Positions 7,456-15,922 are shown, counted from the stretch's first letter. The stretch: 64,000 nucleotides of DNA from CAXXOK01 sp001604115 (GCA_034928535.1 JAYFOV010000026.1:1-64000), one strand, 5' to 3'. The notes: generated by a model from the sequence alone, not told the origin. Numbers and translations are program-made.

Positions 7456-9695
7456 TGGATTGGCTTTCGGTCGGCAATGGCTGGCGCAACCTGTACCTGC
7501 TGAGCTGCGCGGTGCAGGCACTGGCGCTGGGTGTGCTGTTTGCCAGACGGCGCTGGTGGGTCAAGGAAAACCGCGGGGGCGCATTTCTGGCGGGTGCGGC
7601 CATCACGCCGCTGGTGCAGTATTTGTGGACGCTCGTGCTGGCTCTGCTGTGGCCGTTTGCGCCGAAGATGGTCTACATCGGCGTGCTGCCCTTGGCAGGC
7701 GCTGTATATCTGGTATGGGTGGGGCTTCGCTCGCTGGCGAGTGCTAAAACGCTGCTTGCGCAGCGCAAGGCATGGCTTTCCTGCGCGCTGGCACTGGATC
7801 GCCCCGCGCTCATCGCGCTGTGCTTTACGCTGGCGCTGGCGCTGCTGCTTGCGCCCATCGTGATCCGCATGGGCACCAGCACGGAGGCCGCGCAGGCGGA
7901 CGCGGGCGAATATATGGCGCTGGGGCAGCGTTACTGTGAGGATCGTGACCTGTCTGCGCTGCTGGCCAAAGAGGATGCCACAGGTCATTTCCGGGGGCAC
8001 TCGCATTTTCCGTCGATGGAGCTGTACATGGCCTATGGCCTGATGCACACTGGTGATGCCTACGGCTACCCCTTTGACAAACCCATGCTTACCGGCGTGG
8101 GGCTGCTGGTTTTGTACTTGCTGTGCGCCTATGCGGCGCTGCTCATTCAAGTCACGCGGGGCCAAAAGCGATGGATCCTGCTGGGGCTGATGCTCTTTAA
8201 CCTGGTGCCCAATTTGGTCTATTCGCTGGCCAGCGCCCCCCGAGATACATGGCGCTGCCTGGCGCTGCTGGTGGCGGCGGTGGGTCTGTTTGCCCTGCGG
8301 CCGGGCGGCGGGGTCAAACGCTTCTGGGGCAAGCTGGCCTTTATCACAGGGCTGTGCTTTACGGTCATGAGCACGCATGTGGTCAATTTTGTGGTGCTTC
8401 CCTTCCTTGTGGTGGGGTGGGTGCTGCTGTGCTTTTTGACAGCGCTGGCCAAAGGGGATGGCCGCGCATTGCGCACCGCGCTGGGTGCGGCCGGGCTGGC
8501 GCTGGGGGGTGCGGCCGGGACGCTGCTGGCCTATGCAGGCAATCTGTGGTGCTTTGCCAAGTGGGGGCAGTTCAGCCCCTGGCGGCTGATGACCACCTAT
8601 ACCACCGCACCGTGGTATGATCTGTACATGACGGGCGAATACAAGCTGGAGATCACGACCCGCAGGCTGGATTTCTGGCAGGCGCGCTACGATATCGTGA
8701 TGGCCTATGCCACGCCCATCGGCATCTGGGGCATGCGGCTGGCCCTGCTGGGGCTTGCGGTCACGCTGGCGGTGGTCATCACCAAATGGTCACGCTCCCG
8801 GCGGGCGGTGCACCTGGTGCTCAAAACCATGCCCCATAAGGGGGATGGCCCTGTGGGCGTGATCCTCCGGGAGGATGAGGCGCAGGCGGCCCGCACGGCT
8901 CGCGTGACGGCGGTGCTAGGCGCAAGCCTGATGGCGCTTTTGACCCTTGCACCCATGACGGGCTTGCTGGATACCAAGCTGTACAGTTTTTCCGGATCGT
9001 TTTTGACCATGCAGCGCTATACGCTGCAATGGTATTTGTTTGCCAACGGCGCAACGGTAGCTGTGCTGGCTGCGCTGGAGGCCGAGTGGGGCGCGGCGCT
9101 TAGGTGGCTCGGGACGCGCTTTGGCAGGGTGGCCGCATGGGCGCGCGCGCACAGCCCGCAGGCTGGGGTCTGGCTCCGGCGCGTGCCGGCCTATCTGTGC
9201 GCCATCCTGTGCGTGCTGGCGCTGTGGCAGGGCACCAAAGAATCCGGCTACGCCAACAGCATCTACCGCTATGGGCGGCCGATGCTCACCGATGCCAGCA
9301 TGGCGCTGGATCAGAGTTTCAAGGAGCGCTATGGCCTGATGCGTCAGGTGGGCGATCTGGCAGGCGCGGATCAGAAGATCCTCATCACCCGTGTGGGGTA
9401 TCAATACGCCTTGCGTGCCAAGGGTTACCTGCTCACCAGCAATGCTATCGTGCCGCTGATGAACCTGCCGTTGGCCGAGGTGCCCGCCGCATTGGCGCGC
9501 ATGAATGTGGCCGCACTGTGCACCGAACCGGCATTTTGGGATGAGCGCTACTACGCCAAATCCACCCTGAGCGACTACCTGAACAGCCTGCCCCCGGAGC
9601 AAATCGTGAGCGATGGGCACATGCGGGTCTATCTGCTGGATGCATCGCTGGTGGGTAAACTGCATGTGGCGGCCGAGCCGCCTGTGATGCCGTAG
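7455..9695 (+). CDS. Large polytopic membrane protein in glycan cluster
   Basis: I do not recognise a firm family for this 746-residue protein (a DUF6077-like assignment is possible). It has a first group of about three membrane helices (residues 10-100), a loop, then about nine to ten more up to residue 600, and a C-terminal domain of about 130 residues that looks soluble. The motif TSTEAAQADAGEYMALG in the first long loop contains acidic residues placed like those of GT-C glycosyltransferases. Its start overlaps the stop of the DUF354 gene, which suggests the two proteins work together, for example in polymer assembly or transfer at the membrane. Confidence 0.65.
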   Translation: MDWLSVGNGWRNLYLLSCAVQALALGVLFARRRWWVKENRGGAFLAGAAITPLVQYLWTLVLALLWPFAPKMVYIGVLPLAGAVYLVWVGLRSLASAKTLLAQRKAWLSCALALDRPALIALCFTLALALLLAPIVIRMGTSTEAAQADAGEYMALGQRYCEDRDLSALLAKEDATGHFRGHSHFPSMELYMAYGLMHTGDAYGYPFDKPMLTGVGLLVLYLLCAYAALLIQVTRGQKRWILLGLMLFNLVPNLVYSLASAPRDTWRCLALLVAAVGLFALRPGGGVKRFWGKLAFITGLCFTVMSTHVVNFVVLPFLVVGWVLLCFLTALAKGDGRALRTALGAAGLALGGAAGTLLAYAGNLWCFAKWGQFSPWRLMTTYTTAPWYDLYMTGEYKLEITTRRLDFWQARYDIVMAYATPIGIWGMRLALLGLAVTLAVVITKWSRSRRAVHLVLKTMPHKGDGPVGVILREDEAQAARTARVTAVLGASLMALLTLAPMTGLLDTKLYSFSGSFLTMQRYTLQWYLFANGATVAVLAALEAEWGAALRWLGTRFGRVAAWARAHSPQAGVWLRRVPAYLCAILCVLALWQGTKESGYANSIYRYGRPMLTDASMALDQSFKERYGLMRQVGDLAGADQKILITRVGYQYALRAKGYLLTSNAIVPLMNLPLAEVPAALARMNVAALCTEPAFWDERYYAKSTLSDYLNSLPPEQIVSDGHMRVYLLDASLVGKLHVAAEPPVMP

Positions 9696-9840
9696 CCCGC
9701 CCTGCCATGCAAAGCGCCTTTCTGTGCCCCGGCGTAGCCAGATGCCTGTAGCGAAAGTGCGACCCGCAGCCTGCCGGGCGCGACGCCCCAGCGGGCGCGA
9801 AAGCCTGCTGCCGCCTGTGGCACAGCGCGTTTGCCGCCCC

Positions 9841-9869
9841 TTGCGCACAAGGCGTGCGCATGGTATGAT
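9841..9869 (+). promoter_or_regulatory. Promoter of the zinc-ribbon membrane protein gene
   Basis: TTGCGC at 9841-9846 and TATGAT at 9864-9869 are 17 bases apart, with TGG before the -10. This leaves a leader of about 130 bases before the start at 10008. The surrounding 9696-10007 gap holds nothing else that I can identify. Confidence 0.65.
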
Positions 9870-10007
9870 GCTCTGTGTCCAACCCACTGGCGATGCCCCA
9901 AGCCCGCGCGGCAAACGCTGCGGGCATTGACTTGTCAGATTTTGGCGCGCCTGCCCCACACCGTTGTGGGCAAGGCGGCGCCGTTGTTTTCGGAGAGGAG
10001 GCCGCTG

Positions 10008-11054
10008 ATGAACTGTCCCAACTGTGGAGCGGTTTTCCCGCAGGGTGCGCAGCAATGCCCTGCCTGCGGCATGTTTGTGGCAGCCACGGCAGACTACGGA
10101 TACGCTCCGGGCTTTGACCCCACGGCATACCGCCATGGCGGAGCAGGCGGCTACGGGCAGCCGGGCTTTGGCGTGGGCGGGTATGTCCCGGGCTATGATA
10201 CGGGCAGCTATCCGCAAGCAGGCTACGGGCAGGCTTTTGACCCCGGCGCATACCAGGAGCCCGGCTATGGCAATGCCCCCTACCAAGCCTACCCGCAAGG
10301 CTACCCTACCGGGTATGGCGCCAACCCGGCCGTCGGCGGCGGGGCGCTGGCCAATGCCATCGTCTACCTGCCCAAACTGGTCATGGGCTTGGTGCGCAAT
10401 CCCGGCGAGGCACTGCAGGGACTGATAGAACGTGGCGATGTTTACACCGGAGGGCTGATCGCGCTGCTGTCGCTGGTGCTGAGTTTTTTCAATGGCCTGG
10501 TGCTCACGCGCGGGGCGGTATCGCTTTTGTTTGGCGGGCTGTCCGGCATTTTGGGGGTGCAGCTGGCCGGGGATGCCGCCAGCATGAACCAGGGCGTAAA
10601 CTACATAGCCGGACGTATTTCCGCATCCATCGGCGGCATCGCGGTGCTGTGCCAGTTGTTTGCCATCGTGCTGCCGGCGGCAGTCGCGCTTGTGTACCTG
10701 TGCGCGGTGCGCAAGGTGCGTTTCTCGTTTTTGTTGGCCAGCAATCTGGTGGCTGTGACTACGCTGCCCAGCCTGGCGGCGGCGCTGCTATGCATGGTGT
10801 TCAGCCTGATGGTGCCTGCGCTGGGGCTCGTGGCCATGGGGCTGGGGCTGGTGGTGAGCTATGTGCTTCTGGGGCTGGTCGTTTCGCACATCACTGGCAT
10901 GCCGGAGCAGCATTCCGCCGGGATCAGGATCACGCTCATCAGCATTTCGGAGGTGGTCAAGTTGCTGTTTGTGCAGCTGATCGGCGGTGCGCTGGTCGCG
11001 GGCACGCTGCACACGGTATCCTCTCTGGTGGGCACTATCGGCAGCCTGCTTTGA
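10008..11054 (+). CDS. Zinc-ribbon membrane protein with Gly/Tyr/Pro-rich segment
   Basis: The 348-residue protein begins with a zinc ribbon (CPNC-15-CPAC, residues 3-23). A low-complexity stretch of about 75 residues follows, made of Gly-Tyr-Pro-Gln repeats such as GYGQPGFG and PGYGNAPYQ. The second half has about five or six hydrophobic segments resembling Yip1-type membrane proteins. The start at 10008 follows GAGAGGAGG and puts the zinc ribbon at the very N terminus; the longer open frame from 9831 has no such support. The function is unknown. It closes the glycan cluster but has its own promoter. Confidence 0.78.
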   Translation: MNCPNCGAVFPQGAQQCPACGMFVAATADYGYAPGFDPTAYRHGGAGGYGQPGFGVGGYVPGYDTGSYPQAGYGQAFDPGAYQEPGYGNAPYQAYPQGYPTGYGANPAVGGGALANAIVYLPKLVMGLVRNPGEALQGLIERGDVYTGGLIALLSLVLSFFNGLVLTRGAVSLLFGGLSGILGVQLAGDAASMNQGVNYIAGRISASIGGIAVLCQLFAIVLPAAVALVYLCAVRKVRFSFLLASNLVAVTTLPSLAAALLCMVFSLMVPALGLVAMGLGLVVSYVLLGLVVSHITGMPEQHSAGIRITLISISEVVKLLFVQLIGGALVAGTLHTVSSLVGTIGSLL

Positions 11055-11125
11055 TAAAAATGCCAAACATCAATGCATCACGCTTGCGGGGCTTTTGCCG
11101 TATGGCTTGACGGCGATAACCATCC

Positions 11126-11267
11126 CCCCGCGGCAGCGGTGAAGGGTCAAGGGCGAAAGCCCTTGCGGGCTTGGGGCGGAACCCCAAAGACCGATGCCGC
11201 AGCATGGCTGCCAAAGCGAGCGAACAGCCCGCAGGGCTATGAGGCGAGCGACGGCTGCACGCAACCG
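11126..11267 (+). repeat. Intergenic hairpin repeat, family A, full copy
   Basis: The modules in order are GCGGCAGCGGTGAAGGGT, hairpin CAAGGGCGAAAGCCCTTG, hairpin GGGGCGGAACCCC, GATGCCGCAGCA, then AAGCGAGCGAACAGCCCGC with GGGCTATGAGGCGAGCG. It lies between the zinc-ribbon gene and the MerR gene. The rest of the 11055-11542 gap holds only the terminator and promoter listed separately. Confidence 0.85.
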
Positions 11268-11417
11268 CGTATCTTCAGCAGTCTGGGACGTTGCCCCGCT
11301 ATGCCTTTACTTCTGATCCGCGCCAATGCAAACAGCGCCTGTGCGCTTGGAGGAATACAAAAATCAACCCTATCAATGCGTTTGCCGGGCGATGCATCCG
11401 CTTCAACAGAACACTAA

Positions 11418-11456
11418 ACCCCGCACGGCCCAAGCGCTGTGCGGATTTTTTTTTGT
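11418..11456 (+). terminator. Terminator before the merR-type gene
   Basis: CCGCACGG pairs with the later CTGTGCGG and is followed by a run of nine or more T residues. Confidence 0.75.
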
Positions 11457-11464
11457 AGAATGGC

Positions 11465-11495
11465 TTGACATTGACGTTACGTAAAGGTGTAAGGT
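11465..11495 (+). promoter_or_regulatory. MerR-type promoter/operator with 19-bp spacer
   Basis: TTGACA at 11465-11470 and TAAGGT at 11490-11495 are separated by 19 bases, the long spacer typical of promoters that MerR regulators untwist. The spacer holds GACGTTACGTAAAGGTGT, including the palindrome TTACGTAA, as expected for the operator. It sits directly upstream of the MerR gene, so autoregulation is likely. Confidence 0.75.
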
Positions 11496-11542
11496 AAGGG
11501 TACGGCAACAGAAAGCCGGAAAGCGGAAAGGAGCGGAAACCC

Positions 11543-12274
11543 ATGATGACGGTGCAGGAGGTAGCCAACCTGGCGGGCGTGAGCACCCGGACGTTGCGCT
11601 ACTATGACCAGATCGGGCTGTTGCCTCCGGCCAGCGCCACCGAAGCGGGCTATCGCCTCTATGGGGACGCGGATCTGCGGCGCTTGCAGCAGATCCTGTT
11701 CCTGCGGGAGCTGGCGTTTCCGCTCAAGGAAATTGCGCCGATGCTCAAGGCGGAGGCAGCCGACACCCGGCGCGCCGTGGAGCGGCACCGCGAGCTGCTC
11801 CGGCTCAAAATGGAGCGTTTGCAGGGCTTGATCGACCTATGCGAGCGCATCTTACAGGGAGAGGATGATTTGGATTTGAAACCCTTTGACGAAAGTGCGC
11901 TGTCAGGGCAGCGCGATGCGTATGCACAGGAAGCCAAGCAGCGTTGGGGGCACACTGATGCTTACAAGGAAAGTGCCCGCCGCACCGCAGGCTATACCAA
12001 GGAGGATTGGGCAACGGTGCAGGCAGAACAGGAGGAGATTTTCCGCGGCTTTGCGGCGTTGGTCGGGCAGGATCCGGTGGGCGATGCGGTGCGCGCGCAG
12101 GTGCGCAAATGGCGCGACATGATCGGCGCTCGCTTCTATGCCTGCTCCGATGAGATGCTGGCAGGCCTTGGCGAGATGTACCTTGCGGATGAGCGCTTCC
12201 AGAAGAATCTGGACGCATACGGCGCGGGCACGGCAGCCCTGATGAGCGAAGCCATGCGGCGTTTCCGGGAATGA
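11543..12274 (+). CDS. MerR family regulator with TipAS domain
   Basis: The 243-residue regulator has an N-terminal winged helix (VQEVANLAGVSTRTLRYYDQIGLL, residues 3-26), a dimerising coiled coil at about 75-110, and a C-terminal domain of about 125 residues with the TipAS pattern (DAYAQEAKQRWGHTDAYKES). TipAS domains bind thiopeptides and other peptide-like or hydrophobic drugs and switch the regulator from repressor-like to activator. No efflux or target gene follows; the next gene is convergent. The 19-bp-spacer promoter in front suggests that it mainly controls itself or acts elsewhere. Confidence 0.92.
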   Translation: MMTVQEVANLAGVSTRTLRYYDQIGLLPPASATEAGYRLYGDADLRRLQQILFLRELAFPLKEIAPMLKAEAADTRRAVERHRELLRLKMERLQGLIDLCERILQGEDDLDLKPFDESALSGQRDAYAQEAKQRWGHTDAYKESARRTAGYTKEDWATVQAEQEEIFRGFAALVGQDPVGDAVRAQVRKWRDMIGARFYACSDEMLAGLGEMYLADERFQKNLDAYGAGTAALMSEAMRRFRE

Positions 12275-12286
12275 TCCTGTCAAAAA

Positions 12287-12440
12287 CCCCCCGCCGCAGC
12301 GGTAAAGGGTCAAGGGCGAAAGCCCTTGCGGGGTTTGGGGCAGCGCCCCAAAACCTCATGCCGCAGCAAGGTTAGCCAAGCGAGCGAACAGCCCGCAGGG
12401 CTATGAGGCGAGCGGTGGTGGCACATTGCAAAGTTTCTTG
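12287..12440 (+). repeat. Intergenic hairpin repeat, family A, full copy
   Basis: CCGCAGCGGTAAAGGGT, then hairpins CAAGGGCGAAAGCCCTTG and GGGGCAGCGCCCC, CTCATGCCGCAGCA, and the right module AGCGAGCGAACAGCCCGC ending in GGCACATTGCAAAG. This is one of the best-preserved copies. Confidence 0.85.
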
Positions 12441-12448
12441 GAAAGTTA

Positions 12449-12480
12449 AGCACCCCCCGGCGCATGCGCTGGGGGGTGCT
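12449..12480. terminator. Hairpin between converging genes
   Basis: A perfect stem, AGCACCCCCC with GGGGGGTGCT plus an inner GCGCATGCGC, lies between the MerR gene and the minus-strand GH13 gene and could end transcription from either side. No strong T run follows. Confidence 0.6.
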
Positions 12481-12529
12481 ATTCACACAGTGCAGCGGGT
12501 TGCAATTGCCGCTCGCATTAGAGCGGATG

Positions 12530-12628
12530 CTGCGGCATCAGGCTTTACCCACTCCCACCAAAGGGTTTCGCCCTTTGGAAACCTGACAAGGGATTGCATC
12601 CCTTGACCCGGCTTTGCTGTGGCGGGGA
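12530..12628 (-). repeat. Intergenic hairpin repeat, family A, inverted partial copy
   Basis: Read on the minus strand it gives the left module: GGGTCAAGGGATGCAATCCCTTG, then a hairpin CCAAAGGGCGAAACCCTTTGG in place of the GGGG/CCCC hairpin, then CCTGATGCCGCAGC. The right module is missing. Confidence 0.75.
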
Positions 12629-12687
12629 CTTTTGCACCTCATACAGTGCAGCGGTTGCAATCGCCGCTTGCCTCATCGCGGTTGCGC

Positions 12688-12829
12688 CGCTGTTCGCTCG
12701 CTTTGGAGCAGGTGCTGCGGCAACGGGCTTGGGCTTTGCCCATACCCACCAAAGGGTTTCACCCTTTGGAAACCTGACAAGGGATGCAATCCCTTGACCC
12801 GGTACCGCTGCGGCGGAGGGGGTAGCCCA
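12688..12829 (-). repeat. Intergenic hairpin repeat, family A, second inverted copy
   Basis: This copy is very similar to the one at 12530-12628, in the same orientation and directly adjacent. On the minus strand it reads CCGCAGCGGTACCGGGT, hairpin CAAGGGATTGCATCCCTTG, hairpin CCAAAGGGTGAAACCCTTTGG and the beginning of the right module (CCAAAGCGAGCGAACAGCG). Together these copies fill the whole 560-base gap. Confidence 0.75.
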
Positions 12830-12835
12830 TCGGGG

Positions 12836-14584
12836 TTATTTGAGCACCATGCCTTCGCCCGCGCTCAGCTTCACTTCCACAAAGCCGCTCCATACCGGGA
12901 GCGAATGCTCGCCATACAAATCCCGTACAGCAGCCTGGCTGCGCATCGGCTCCGGAAGGGGGAGCTGCAATGTCACATCCTCCACCCCGGTATTGAGCAC
13001 GCACAGCACCCGTTCCTCCTTGGTGAAGCGCTCGTAGGCATACAGCCCATCCGCCCCTACATGCCAGGTGTGGAACGCCCCCACCCGCAGAGCGGGGTGC
13101 GCTTTGCGCAGCTTGGCCAGCTTTTTGAAGTGCCGGCGCATCGGGTTGCCCTCCACATCGTCCCAGCGCATGGGGCGGCGGTTGTCCGGATCAGCGCCGC
13201 CTTCCATGGCCAGCTCATCCCCGTAGTAGATGATGGGCACGCCCATAAACGTGAACTGAAAAAACGCCGCGGCCTTGAGCATGCGCCTGTCCCCACCCGC
13301 CCGCGTGAGCACACGCTGCGTATCGTGGCTGCCCAGAAAAGTCCACAGCACATCCTGCACACGCTGGGGGTAGAGCATGGCGGCGCCGTTCACAGCGGCG
13401 TCAAACTCCGCCGGGGTGATGCTCCGCTGGCAAAAACGCTTCCACAGATTGCGGCTGAGCACGTAGTGCATGGTGGAATCGAACATGTCCCCCGCGGTAA
13501 GCCACTCGCGGCTATCGTCCCAGCATTCGGCAATCATCAGGCTATCGGGGTTCACGCGTTTCATCATGCTATGGTACTTGCGCCAGAAATCCGGCCATAC
13601 CTCGGGGCTCACATCCAGCCGCCAGCCGTCGATGCCGCAAGCCTTGAGCCAATACTCGCCCACAGCCAGAAAATAATCCGCGCAGGCTTCGTTTTGCAGG
13701 TTCAGTTTGGGCATGTAGGGCTCATGGCTGAAGGTGCGGTAGCCGCAGGCCTCCACATCGTCAAAGAAAAACCAATCGTAATAGGCGCTGTCCCGGCCTT
13801 TTTGCTGCGCGTCCACAAAGGGCGCAAACCCTAGCCCGCTATGGTTGAAAACCCCATCCAGCACCAGGCGCATGCCGTTTTTGTGCAGCTCATCGCACAG
13901 TGCTTTGAGCTCGGCCTCCGTACCCAGGAGGGGATCCACCTGATAGTAATCAAAGGTGTTATAGCGGTGCGCGCTGTCACTGAGGAAAATGGGCGTGGTA
14001 TAGACCATATCCACCCCCAGCTCTTTCAGGTAGAGGATGGCTTCGCGGATGCCGTTGAGATTGCCGCCAAAACGGAACTCACTTTGCACGCGGTGGCTGT
14101 CCCACGGCTCCAGCCCCGCTTCGGCCTCGCCAGCGCGGCGGAAGCGATCCGGGAAAATCTGGTAGCCCACGCACCCGCGCGCCCAGGCGGGCATGGGGGC
14201 GGCCGGGTAGGCATAGGCAAAGGCAAAACACTCGCTGATGTCGTCAAAGGTGTTCTCCCCAGCGCGCAGGCCGCTGCCGTCCAGCTTGAACACGCGCCCG
14301 CCGTCGGCATAGAGCAGGAACAGGTACTTAAAACGCGGATCCTTCAGCGGGAACACGATCTCATAAAAATCATACAGATCATCCCGGAAGGCCACGTCCA
14401 TGGTCAGGGTCTGCCCCTGCGCAAAGGGGTCGGGGAAATTGTAGTGGTTGGCGATGCGCACGGCCACGCGATCAAAATCGCCGCGCCCGGTGCGCAGGCG
14501 CAACACGATGTCGCCATCCGGCGTGGCGTGGCGGTACTCCAGCCACGGCATATGGTAAATGGAGCCAAGGGAAAGCTGTTTCAA
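12836..14584 (-). CDS. GH13 alpha-glucanase (neopullulanase/cyclomaltodextrinase type)
   Basis: The 582-residue intracellular enzyme hydrolyses alpha-glucosidic bonds in maltodextrins, cyclodextrins or pullulan fragments. Residues 1-125 form the N-terminal CBM34-like domain. The barrel carries the GH13 signatures DGVFNHSG (243-250), GWRLDVSPE with nucleophile Asp324, IAECW with acid/base Glu353, and FLGSHD with Asp421. A C-terminal beta domain follows. There is no signal peptide. The start is TTG, supported by AAAGGAGG eight bases upstream. It follows the LacI-type gene by 33 bases on the same strand, so they form an operon that the LacI protein probably controls. Confidence 0.92.
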   Translation of the reverse strand: MKQLSLGSIYHMPWLEYRHATPDGDIVLRLRTGRGDFDRVAVRIANHYNFPDPFAQGQTLTMDVAFRDDLYDFYEIVFPLKDPRFKYLFLLYADGGRVFKLDGSGLRAGENTFDDISECFAFAYAYPAAPMPAWARGCVGYQIFPDRFRRAGEAEAGLEPWDSHRVQSEFRFGGNLNGIREAILYLKELGVDMVYTTPIFLSDSAHRYNTFDYYQVDPLLGTEAELKALCDELHKNGMRLVLDGVFNHSGLGFAPFVDAQQKGRDSAYYDWFFFDDVEACGYRTFSHEPYMPKLNLQNEACADYFLAVGEYWLKACGIDGWRLDVSPEVWPDFWRKYHSMMKRVNPDSLMIAECWDDSREWLTAGDMFDSTMHYVLSRNLWKRFCQRSITPAEFDAAVNGAAMLYPQRVQDVLWTFLGSHDTQRVLTRAGGDRRMLKAAAFFQFTFMGVPIIYYGDELAMEGGADPDNRRPMRWDDVEGNPMRRHFKKLAKLRKAHPALRVGAFHTWHVGADGLYAYERFTKEERVLCVLNTGVEDVTLQLPLPEPMRSQAAVRDLYGEHSLPVWSGFVEVKLSAGEGMVLK

Positions 14585-14617
14585 AAAGGGTTCCTCCTTT
14601 TGGTCGGTGCGGGCGGC

Positions 14618-15652
14618 TCAGCTTTGGCGCGGCTCGGCGACGGAATCGCGCTCCACCAGCGTAAAGGGCACATCCACATGGGTAGGTTCCGTCACCTTAC
14701 CTTTGAGGATGTTGATGAGCAGCGTCATGGCGCGCATGCCCAGCTCCCGCGGGTTCACGTCGATGGAGGTGAGCGCGGGCGTGTGGTACTGCCCTACCTG
14801 TGTATTGTTGAAGCTGACGATGCTTACATCCCCCGGCACGGTGAGCGAGAGGGTGTTCAAAAACCCGCTCAGCCCGATGGAGAGGGGATCGTCCATGCTG
14901 ACGACGGCGGTCGGCCGCTCCGCACGCTGGAAAATCTCCCCCAGGTGGGTAAAATCGGGGGTGTTCTCGATCATTCTCGCGGGGACGATCCAATCTTCCT
15001 CCACGGGCGCGCCAAACTCCGCCATGGCCTGGCGAAAGCCCTTCAGGCGGTTCTCCATCATGAAAAAGCGTTTGTCGTACCCCAAAAAGAGGATGCGCCG
15101 ATGCCCGCGCGCCAGCAGGTGGCGGGTGGCCACGTAGCCCGCCTGCACGTTGTCGTTGTCCACATAATAGCTGTTTTCGGGGTTCAGCGGATGGCCGATC
15201 TCCACCACCGGCAGGCCAAGGCTGCCGCCGCCCTCCTCAGGGTTGGTCAGGGTGGTCAGGGCGATGAGCCCGGAGGCGAAGCCGCTGTCCGCCATGTCAC
15301 GCATGGCGGCTTCCTCGCTCATGTTTTCCGCACCGGTGGAAAGCAGCATGTGGTAGCGGCGCTCGCCCGCCACCTTGCCCAGCCCTTGCAGCACCGCAGG
15401 GTAAAACGGGTGCCCCATGCTGGCGCTGGCGCTTTCGGCAAACAGCACCCCCACGATGCGCGTTTCCCGCTTGACCAGGCTGCGCGCCATCTGATTGGGG
15501 TGGAAATCCAGCTCCTGGGCGATGCGGCGCACGCGCGCCCGCACTTCTTCGGAGATGCGCGGGTTGTCACGCAGCGCACGGCTGACTGTGGAGGCCGATA
15601 CCTCCGCCAGCCGAGCCACATCCTTGATGGTTGCCTTGCTTGCCATGGACAT
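14618..15652 (-). CDS. LacI family transcriptional regulator
   Basis: The 344-residue repressor has the LacI helix-turn-helix (ATIKDVARLAEVSASTVSRA, about residues 7-26) and the hinge helix PNQMARSLV. A periplasmic-binding-like sugar domain follows (about 60-335) and ends with SIDVNPRELGMRAM. Because it precedes a GH13 maltodextrin-degrading enzyme, a MalR-like response to alpha-glucosides is the most likely role; a CcpA-like role cannot be excluded. A palindromic site CAAACGTTTG lies between its -10 box and start codon, as expected for self-repression. Confidence 0.92.
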   Translation of the reverse strand: MSMASKATIKDVARLAEVSASTVSRALRDNPRISEEVRARVRRIAQELDFHPNQMARSLVKRETRIVGVLFAESASASMGHPFYPAVLQGLGKVAGERRYHMLLSTGAENMSEEAAMRDMADSGFASGLIALTTLTNPEEGGGSLGLPVVEIGHPLNPENSYYVDNDNVQAGYVATRHLLARGHRRILFLGYDKRFFMMENRLKGFRQAMAEFGAPVEEDWIVPARMIENTPDFTHLGEIFQRAERPTAVVSMDDPLSIGLSGFLNTLSLTVPGDVSIVSFNNTQVGQYHTPALTSIDVNPRELGMRAMTLLINILKGKVTEPTHVDVPFTLVERDSVAEPRQS

Positions 15653-15682
15653 ACTCCTTTACGCCACGCGGGAAACGATTCA

Positions 15683-15696
15683 TGCAAACGTTTGAC
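15683..15696. promoter_or_regulatory. LacI/cre-like operator
   Basis: TGCAAACGTTTGA contains the perfect palindrome CAAACGTTTG (15685-15694). It lies just downstream of the -10 of the LacI gene promoter, where a bound repressor would block initiation. The same 13 bases recur at 48202-48214 before the HPr-like gene. Confidence 0.75.
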
Positions 15697-15703
15697 CGAT
15701 TGC

Positions 15704-15732
15704 ATCATACCGTTTTGCACGGCGGTTGTCAA
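15704..15732 (-). promoter_or_regulatory. Promoter of the lacI-GH13 operon
   Basis: On the minus strand TTGACA (15727-15732) and TATGAT (15704-15709) are exactly 17 bases apart. Confidence 0.85.
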
Positions 15733-15846
15733 GGGCTGTGCAGGGCGCGCAGCACAGGCCTTGCGCGCGCCGCGCCAGTGGTTTGGCCGGCGTTTTCCAG
15801 TGCAAAACACACCGCCACGCATAGGGGTGTGCCCTTGTGCGCGGCG

Positions 15847-15894
15847 GGCCTTCCGGCATGGGCTTTGAGCGGGGAAAACCCATGCCGGAAGGCC
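15847..15894. repeat. Perfect 16-bp inverted repeat in divergent promoter region
   Basis: GGCCTTCCGGCATGGG (15847-15862) and its exact complement (15879-15894) enclose a 16-base spacer. It lies between the LacI promoter and the transketolase promoter. Confidence 0.8.
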
Positions 15895-15922
15895 GCTGTC
15901 AAGCCGACTTCGGCTTGACAGC
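15895..15922. repeat. Perfect 13-bp inverted repeat over the -35 box of the transketolase promoter
   Basis: GCTGTCAAGCCGA and its complement are separated by only two bases. The right arm contains the TTGACA -35 box of the transketolase promoter. It could be an operator or a hairpin. Confidence 0.8.

Noticed and set aside
12614..15868. Long plus-strand frames opposite the GH13 and LacI genes
   Set aside because: They are shadows of the minus-strand genes and run through the intergenic repeats.
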